A stretch of 64,000 bases of DNA, from NCBI GenBank assembly GCA_910586385.1, contig CAJUGX010000006.1, positions 23,002 to 87,001 on the forward strand, read 5' to 3'. The stretch is from an uncultured Christensenella sp. Lineage in GTDB: Bacteria; Bacillota; Clostridia; Christensenellales; UBA1242. Positions 58,975 through 64,000 of this stretch are shown here, piece after piece (within the stretch, counting starts at the first letter, position 1; every line of letters begins with the position of its first letter). Position numbers and translations under genes: made by a program. The notes beneath the pieces were generated by a model. That model saw only the letters and a program-made list of their open reading frames with translations. It made no database searches and was not told the DNA's origin.

Positions 58975-60036
58975 TTATTGTTTGAAAAACTGTTCATTAT
59001 ATAAAACTGCTTTGTTGTTTGGGGCGGTGCTTTTTGCCAAAATATGAAACTGTTTTGCGGTCTGATAATCTGTCCGGTAATATAATTTCGACAGCTCTAT
59101 ATAAGGGATTATTGAAGCATAATCAAGAGAGTTGAAGCCCGACTTGTTTGTGCAAATGAGGGCGCTGTTGTACCAGAAAATAGCCTCTTGAATTTTGTTT
59201 TCATTTTCAAATATTTTGGCCAGTTTGCAACAAAGCTCACTTGTGGGATTGTGATGACTTAAACACTCAAAAAGTACTTTTTTTGCATGTTTTTGCATGT
59301 TTTTTTGCAAAAAACAGTCAGAAAGCATGATATATGCTGACAAATTGTCGGGAGGATAAGTGTTTGAAATTTTAACAAATTTTTTCAAATTTTTTATGGC
59401 ACTTGACAGAAAATTGTTGTAATAAAGTTCTCTTGCATAATAGTATAATTCTCGAGGGGAAAACTCTTCGTTTTCTCGTTTCATTTTTTGATATATTTTC
59501 AAGTTTCGGGCGGGCTTGTTTTGTTTGATTTTGCGGTGCTCAATTGTTATGTCACTGTGAATAATTTTTCCACTTGGGCAGATACTTTCATGGACTTTTC
59601 CGACCCACTTGAAATTTTGCGAACGTTTCAAAATTCGCTCCCTTTCAAAGACAAAATGTGGGATGTTGTTTTCGTCAATATCAAGTGCATATTTGCACAT
59701 GCAAACATCAAAGTCGATGTCTGAATTTTTGAGTGATTTGATTTTTTCGATGTTGCCACTTGAGATGAAATCGTCGGCGTCAAGCCAAATCAAAAAGTCG
59801 CAAGTTGCTTTTTCAAATGCAAAGTTTCTTGCACTTGCAAAATCATCTTTCCACTCAAAATCAAAAACCTTTTTTGTAAAGGATTTTGCAATGTTTTTTG
59901 TGCTGTCAGTTGAGCCAGTGTCGACGACAATTATCTCGTCAGCAAACTCGCTGGCGCACTTCAAAATTCTTCCAATTGTGTTTTCTTCGTCTTTTGCAAT
60001 CATGCAGACGGAGAGGGTGAATGCTTTTTGTCTCAT
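58975..60036 (-). CDS. Family 2 glycosyltransferase with TPR-like C-terminus
   Basis: A 353-residue protein. The N-terminal GT-A domain (residues 7-190) has LSVCMIAKDEENTIGRIL, EIIVVDTGSTDST, DFEWKDDFASARNFAF, the nucleotide-sugar site LIWLDADDF and WVGKVHESI. This layout is shared with SunS-like and Lgt-like glycosyltransferases that carry TPRs. The second half is a series of helical pairs (LYYYARELYYNNFLSSAIKNL, AYIMLSDCFLQKNMQKHAKK) that look like TPRs and may bind a protein target. No membrane helix. Acceptor unknown. No clear ribosome site is seen upstream of the ATG. Confidence 0.85.
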   Translation of the reverse strand: MRQKAFTLSVCMIAKDEENTIGRILKCASEFADEIIVVDTGSTDSTKNIAKSFTKKVFDFEWKDDFASARNFAFEKATCDFLIWLDADDFISSGNIEKIKSLKNSDIDFDVCMCKYALDIDENNIPHFVFERERILKRSQNFKWVGKVHESICPSGKIIHSDITIEHRKIKQNKPARNLKIYQKMKRENEEFSPRELYYYARELYYNNFLSSAIKNLKKFVKISNTYPPDNLSAYIMLSDCFLQKNMQKHAKKVLFECLSHHNPTSELCCKLAKIFENENKIQEAIFWYNSALICTNKSGFNSLDYASIIPYIELSKLYYRTDYQTAKQFHILAKSTAPNNKAVLYNEQFFKQ

Positions 60037-60078
60037 AATTTTTGTTTATTCTTTTTTGATGAAAAGTGTGTAATCTGT

Positions 60079-60107
60079 TTTGATTTTCTAGATTTTTATG
60101 ATAAGAT
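60079..60107 (+). promoter_or_regulatory. Promoter of the gene at 60115, placed for a leaderless transcript
   Basis: TTTGAT (60079-60084), 17 bases, TAAGAT (60102-60107), then 7 bases to the ATG at 60115. No Shine-Dalgarno. Confidence 0.6.
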
Positions 60108-60114
60108 AAAAACT

Positions 60115-60825
60115 ATGAAAAGAAAAGATGAATTTGATTTTAAGAACTATATCAAAGCAAGAAAGAAATTTATCTCTTCCAACAAAAAAAAGAGTTTTGT
60201 CATTCTTGACGGTGAGGGGAAAATTATGTTTTCAACACCTCATGCTGTCAAACAAGTTAGACTTGGTAGAGAAAAATTTGCTGAGCCAAACACACTTGCC
60301 TTGGCTTTGGCAGTGAGACAAAAAGTGAATGTCCCACTTATTTCAAAGACTGCTTGCATGAATGATGACGCAAACTTTGATTTGCTCTGTCCTTACAGAC
60401 ATGAACTCAAAGAGTATATTCAAGAGCACAAAATTAAGTATCTTATTGATATCCACAGCCTTGCAGAAAAAAGAGAGCAAGACATCAATCTCGGCGTCAA
60501 CTTTGGGATGAACATTGTGCCAGATGAGGCGATGTTTGACTTCATTCACAAAGAGTTTTCCGAGAAAGGCTTCAAGGTTTTCGTTGATCAGCCTTTCAAT
60601 GGAGGGGCGAGGACGATTGCGTCATTTATCTCAAAAGAGTGCAAAATTTGGACAATGCAACTAGAAATTAACTGCAAATTTTTGCTTAAGCCAGAGAATG
60701 TTGAGTGGCTCATGAAAATCATTTCTGTGCTTGTTGATACATTTGAAAGGGCAAACAGTGAGACTCTTGAAAAACCTAAAAAGCAAACCACAAAAAAGAA
60801 AACAAGTCAAGAGAAGGGGAAATAA
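60115..60825 (+). CDS. N-formylglutamate amidohydrolase-like protein
   Basis: A 236-residue protein with the pattern of the FGase family (PF05013, a zinc-peptidase-like fold): MFSTPHAVKQVRLG in place of the SxPHAG start, YLIDIHS, and NGGARTIASFISKECKIWTMQLEIN near the end. The His, Asp-His and Glu positions expected for metal binding are kept. The natural substrate is uncertain, because distant members are not formylglutamate hydrolases. A Lys-rich tail of about 25 residues follows. The second DegV gene begins 5 bases later, suggesting co-transcription. Confidence 0.7.
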   Translation: MKRKDEFDFKNYIKARKKFISSNKKKSFVILDGEGKIMFSTPHAVKQVRLGREKFAEPNTLALALAVRQKVNVPLISKTACMNDDANFDLLCPYRHELKEYIQEHKIKYLIDIHSLAEKREQDINLGVNFGMNIVPDEAMFDFIHKEFSEKGFKVFVDQPFNGGARTIASFISKECKIWTMQLEINCKFLLKPENVEWLMKIISVLVDTFERANSETLEKPKKQTTKKKTSQEKGK

Positions 60826-60830
60826 GTGTT

Positions 60831-61697
60831 ATGAAAAAGATTGCGATAGTGACAGATACCAACAGTGGTATTTCACAAGAAGAAGCAAAGGAACTTGGGG
60901 TTTATATTGTCCCAATGCCATTTATTATCAACAATGAAGTTTGCTATGAAGGGGTTGATTTGTCATTTGACAGATTTTATGAGATTCAAAACAGCGGGAC
61001 AAAAGTGACAACCTCACAACCAAACATAAACGAAATTGCTGAGCTTTGGGAAAATCTCTTGAAAGAATATGACGAAATCGTACATATTCCAATGTCGAGC
61101 GGACTTAGTCAAAGTTGTGAGACTGCTCAAAACTTTGCTGAAAGCTTTGGCGGGAAGGTACAAGTTGTCAACAACAGAAGAATTTCAATCACGATGAAGT
61201 CCTCTGTCAAGGATGCAGTCAAGATGGCAAAAAATGGAAACAGTGCGGTTGAAATCAAAGAATATCTGGAGGAGACAGGACTTGACTCTTCCATCTACAT
61301 CATGGTCAACACACTTAAGTATCTCAAGCAGGGTGGGAGAATTACTCCAGCCGCTGCTGCAATTGGTACTGTTTTGAACATCAAACCTGTCCTTCAAATC
61401 CAAGGTGGAAAGCTTGACCAATATGCAAAAGTTATGAATGTTAAATCCGCAAAAGCAAAGATGATTGATGGGCTTAAGAAAGATCTTGAAGGAAGATTTG
61501 CCGGATTTGTGAAAGATGGCTCAATGAGAATTTCTGTCGCTTACACAAAAAATATTGAGGCTGCAAAAGCATTTGCAGAAGAATTGAAACAAGTGTTCCC
61601 AAGCATTCCATTTGAGTGTGTTGACTCTTTGTCACTTTCTGTTGCGACTCACATTGGTGAAGGCTCGTTGGCATGTGGATGTTATCGAGTGTATTGA
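60831..61697 (+). CDS. DegV family fatty-acid-binding protein (second copy)
   Basis: A 288-residue EDD-fold protein: start KKIAIVTDTNSGISQEEA, the TSQPN motif, MSSGLSQSCETAQ, TLKYLKQGGRITPAAAAIG, VLNIKPVLQIQGGK and a C-terminal THIGEGSLACGCYRVY. It differs clearly from the copy at 24574, so the two may prefer different fatty acids, as FakB1 and FakB2 do. It starts 5 bases after the amidohydrolase-like gene, with a GGGG-type ribosome site in the preceding codons. A terminator follows. Confidence 0.9.
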   Translation: MKKIAIVTDTNSGISQEEAKELGVYIVPMPFIINNEVCYEGVDLSFDRFYEIQNSGTKVTTSQPNINEIAELWENLLKEYDEIVHIPMSSGLSQSCETAQNFAESFGGKVQVVNNRRISITMKSSVKDAVKMAKNGNSAVEIKEYLEETGLDSSIYIMVNTLKYLKQGGRITPAAAAIGTVLNIKPVLQIQGGKLDQYAKVMNVKSAKAKMIDGLKKDLEGRFAGFVKDGSMRISVAYTKNIEAAKAFAEELKQVFPSIPFECVDSLSLSVATHIGEGSLACGCYRVY

Positions 61698-61709
61698 TGA
61701 AATTTTTGG

Positions 61710-61738
61710 AAAAAGGCAAAATTGTTTTGTCTTTTTTT
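61710..61738 (+). terminator. Terminator of the second degV
   Basis: AAAAGGCAAAA, TTG loop, TTTTGTCTTTT (one G-T pair), then T3. It overlaps the -35 box of the next promoter. Confidence 0.7.
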
Positions 61739-61754
61739 CTGTATAATTTATAAT
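61727..61754 (+). promoter_or_regulatory. Promoter of the HIT-RNase HI gene
   Basis: TTGTCT (61727-61732), 16 bases, TATAAT (61749-61754), with a second TATAAT at 61742. TTGGAG follows as ribosome site. Confidence 0.5.
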
Positions 61755-61775
61755 TGGACTATTGGAGTAATATTG

Positions 61776-62648
61776 ATGAAAGATTGTATTTTTTGCAAAA
61801 TAATAAATGGCGAAATTCCATGCCACAAGATTTATGAAGATGATTTCTGTATGGCATTTTTGGACATAACAAATGACTCTTATGGACATACACTTGTTGT
61901 TCCAAAGAAACACTATGAAAATATGATGACCTGTGACAGTTCTACACTTGCAAAGATGATTGATGTTTGCAAAAAGATTGGCTCACATTATGTCAAGGAT
62001 TGTGGCTTTGATGGGTTTCATGTTTTCAACAACACTGGGTGGTTTGCAATGGTAAAACACATCCATTTTCACATCAGACCAAGAAAAGAAGATGATGGAC
62101 TGAAGTGTGAAGGCGAGATTGAAAACAAGTGTGATGTCGCACTTGAAGAAGTTTGCAAAAAGTTGAAGTTTGAAGAAAAGAAATTTGCTCCGCATGAAAA
62201 TGTTTCTGATGACACTGTTGTGCTTTACACAGACGGTGCATGCTCTGGAAATCCTGGTGCAGGTGGTTGGGCGTCAATTCTGTCTTTCAAGGGGAAAGAA
62301 AAAATCCTCTCAGGTGGGGAAGAGATGACAACAAACAACCGCATGGAACTTATGGCGGTCATTGTTGGACTTGAAAACATCAAAGAGGGAAGCAAAGTCA
62401 GTGTATTTTCTGACAGTGCTTATGTTGTCAATGCTTTCAATCAAGGATGGGTTGCAAATTGGAAGAAGAACAACTGGAAGACAAGTGGTGGCTCAGAAGT
62501 GTCAAACAAAGAACTTTGGTTTAGGCTTCTTGATGCAATGTCAAAATTGCAAGTTGAATATGTCAAAGTGAAAGGGCATAGTGACAACGAAAACAACAAT
62601 CGTTGTGATGCACTTGCAAGAGATGAAATTTCAAAACTTTCAAGCTAA
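61776..62648 (+). CDS. HIT-domain and ribonuclease HI fusion protein
   Basis: A 290-residue fusion. Residues 1-105 are a histidine-triad (HIT/HINT) nucleotide hydrolase: DCIFCKIINGEIP, the HTLVVPKKHYENM segment, and the triad HIHFHI (His95, His97, His99). Residues 147-285 are RNase HI: YTDGACSGNPGAGGW (Asp153), NNRMELMAVI (Glu191), SDSAYVVNAF (Asp213), GHSDNENNNRCDAL (His268, Asp278). Both active sites are complete. RNase HI removes RNA from RNA-DNA hybrids; HIT proteins hydrolyse nucleoside phosphoramidates or aminoacyl-AMP. The two are usually separate genes. GGAG precedes the ATG at 61776. Confidence 0.93.
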   Translation: MKDCIFCKIINGEIPCHKIYEDDFCMAFLDITNDSYGHTLVVPKKHYENMMTCDSSTLAKMIDVCKKIGSHYVKDCGFDGFHVFNNTGWFAMVKHIHFHIRPRKEDDGLKCEGEIENKCDVALEEVCKKLKFEEKKFAPHENVSDDTVVLYTDGACSGNPGAGGWASILSFKGKEKILSGGEEMTTNNRMELMAVIVGLENIKEGSKVSVFSDSAYVVNAFNQGWVANWKKNNWKTSGGSEVSNKELWFRLLDAMSKLQVEYVKVKGHSDNENNNRCDALARDEISKLSS

Positions 62649-62694
62649 AACACCATATTTTTTGTGGGAATATGGCGAAAAAGGTATAAAAACG

Positions 62695-62723
62695 TTGAAA
62701 AAAAGTGTGTTTATGATTATAAT
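62695..62723 (+). promoter_or_regulatory. Promoter of the terminal surface-protein gene, placed for a leaderless transcript
   Basis: TTGAAA (62695-62700), 17 bases, TATAAT (62718-62723), then 6 bases to the ATG at 62730. No Shine-Dalgarno. Confidence 0.75.
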
Positions 62724-62729
62724 AATGCT

Positions 62730-64000
62730 ATGAAGAAAATCCTCATGGCATTATTTTCATTTCTGACATTTGCCTCATGCTTGATTGCAGGAGGTGTTCT
62801 TTTGTCGGGTGACCAAAATGAGGGGGGGGATTTTAGACTATTCGCAAAATATCCCCAATGAAAAAGATGAACCTGTTGAAGCAAATAATACAAATATAAA
62901 CTTCAATATTATCACTCGTTGCTGGACAACAAGCACTTCTTATTCTTCGTCAACATTTGGAGGAACTTCTGTTGCCGATTATGTGGGAGATATAACCCTT
63001 TATTGGTATCAAGAAGGCGGAAATCTGTGTACTATGGGTCAAAGTGACAAGAAGTATTCAAAAAATGGAACGAAAGTGACCGACACTTTGAACACAGTTT
63101 CAAACAAAAGCTTTCTACATTATTCAGAATCTTTTGGGATTTTGACTTACAGAAGATATGGTAGGGTCGTAGTAAATTCAAGTGTTTCATCTGATGTAAG
63201 TTATGGGAGTTCTTATTATAGGTATTTTAAGATTTCCTCCACGAAAGCGGGGAGAACTTATTATGACAACAACTCGCATTATTTCTACACGGACAAAAAC
63301 AATAATACCTATTTTTTGACATCAATGACTGCAAGCAATTGTACGGGAATTGTGTTGGATACTATCTATGTTGATTATTACAAGAGATATACTGCGTCAT
63401 TCAATTCGAATGGGGGAAGTTCAGTTTCTTCAAAGAATTTTTATGCTGCACAGTCTTACACGCTTCCATCTGCCCCAACAAGAACAGGATACTCATTTAC
63501 CGGGTGGTATAATTCTTCATTGGGTACATATAGTGCTGGTGCAACTGTTTCAACATGCAATGGAGATCATTCATGGACTGCACAGTGGTCTGCAATTTCA
63601 TATACGGTTTCATACAATGCAAATGGTGGAAGTGTTTCATCAAGTTCGGCGACTTATTACATAACGACAAGTTTGACGCTTTTGACGCCAACACGTACGG
63701 GGTACAATTTCAGTGGTTGGAAACCAAGCAGTTCGTCTGGGTCATGGTCAAGCGGGACAACTTATTCTGTTTCACGAGGGACAGGCAACTATGGAAATGT
63801 GACGTTGGTTGCACAGTGGTATGCGACTTCATATACGATTTCATACAATGCAAATGGTGGAAGCGTTTCATCAAGCTCGGCGACTTATTACATAACGACA
63901 AGTTTGACGCTTTTGACGCCGACGCGAACAGGATACACATTCAACGGTTGGAAACCAAGCAGTTCGTCTGGGTCATGGTCAAGCGGGACGACTTATTCTG
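62730..64000 (+). CDS. InlB-repeat surface protein, frame broken at a G8 run, 3' end outside window
   Basis: The gene starts with a good signal peptide (MKKILMALFSFLTFASCLIAGG) and reads into LLSGDQNEGG, then stops at 62859-62861 in this frame. One base earlier in phase, the frame from about 62830 is open to the end of the window: a secreted Ser/Thr/Tyr-rich region (to about 63390), then InlB B-type repeats with TGYSFTGWY, TGYNFSGW and TGYTFNGW and closing VAQWY or TAQWS. The shift lies exactly at eight G (62822-62829); seven G would join signal peptide and repeats. So it is either a phase-variable gene in the off state, a true frameshift, or a sequencing error. Confidence 0.75.
62822..62829 (+). 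repeat. G8 homopolymer tract at the frame break
   Basis: Eight consecutive G about 30 codons into the surface-protein gene, just after the signal peptide. G8 closes the frame after 13 further codons; G7 opens it. Confidence 0.9.
63601..64000 (+). repeat. Tandem 231-base repeats encoding InlB B-type units
   Basis: The sequence from 63601 recurs from 63832 with few differences, a period of 231 bases or 77 codons. Both copies contain the same long stretches (for example the codons for YNANGGSVSSSSATYYITTS and KPSSSSGSWSSGTTYS). A more divergent unit precedes at about 63390-63600. The array runs past the window end. Confidence 0.9.

Noticed and set aside
63350..63940. Open frames on both strands within the InlB repeat array
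   Set aside because: They are alternative frames of the repeated surface-protein sequence and repeat with the same period.
63601..64000. CRISPR-like repetition
   Set aside because: The units are adjacent coding repeats of 231 bases with no spacers; no CRISPR array was found anywhere in the window.

Overview
The window looks like the chromosome of a moderately AT-rich, monoderm-type bacterium of the Bacillota, most likely an uncultured relative of the Clostridia. The grounds are a serine T-box leader on serS, DUF4364 and DUF378 genes, two DegV-family genes, RNase J, ScpA/ScpB, PdaB-like and YlxY-like deacetylases, a SpoIVFB-like protease, and the gene orders rimO-pgsA-cinA-recA and miaB-mutS-mutL-miaA. 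No species can be named. Most genes start with AGGAG-type ribosome sites, but a distinct subset has a sigma-A-type promoter placed so that transcription would begin at the start codon (putative leaderless mRNAs).

Layout. 1-2625 is the 3' part of a large surface protein. 2840-12695 holds housekeeping genes: a PdaB-like deacetylase, a double OB-fold SSB-like protein, gpmI, DUF378, greA, a membrane protein, RNase J, an O-methyltransferase, a PAP2 phosphatase, tsaE, tsaB and a zinc-ribbon protein with an acidic tail. 12811-16659 is a 1282-residue surface protein with a cytoplasmic coiled coil. 16754-17817 has two half-size TauE/SafE proteins and a ferredoxin. 17866-22828 is an unusual envelope or division cluster: a degenerate Ppx/GppA protein, a membrane-anchored degenerate HtrA-PDZ protein, an MreB-like protein, MinD and a divergent MinE-like protein.

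22889-28759 (mostly minus strand) has serS with its T-box, degV, an ABC exporter pair and DUF4364. 28908-37917 carries a hypothetical gene, a YlxY-like deacetylase, ftsK, rimO, pgsA, a divergent cinA, recA and a small membrane protein. 37955-52880 has a class A PBP, miaB (without TRAM domain), mutS, mutL, miaA, a SpoIIM-like protein, a carboxypeptidase, scpA, scpB and an M50 protease. 53003-62648 has a class III cyclase homologue with altered catalytic residues, a zinc-ribbon/TM2 protein, mnmA, tRNA-Ser(GGA), a P-loop gene of more AT-rich composition, fhs, a glycosyltransferase, an N-formylglutamate amidohydrolase-like gene, a second degV and a HIT-RNase HI fusion. The window ends in an InlB-repeat surface protein whose reading frame is broken at a run of eight G, a plausible phase-variation switch.

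Functional links. The T-box specifier UCC and its UGGC bulge match the anticodon GGA and the GCCA end of the tRNA-Ser encoded 32 kb away. tRNA modification and maturation is well represented (tsaE, tsaB, miaA, miaB, mnmA), as are mismatch repair and recombination (mutS, mutL, recA), chromosome segregation (ftsK, scpA, scpB) and wall synthesis (PBP, carboxypeptidase, deacetylases). I saw no CRISPR array, insertion sequence, prophage or rRNA. The only stretch over 300 bases without a gene is 24158-24573, which holds the serS promoter and T-box.
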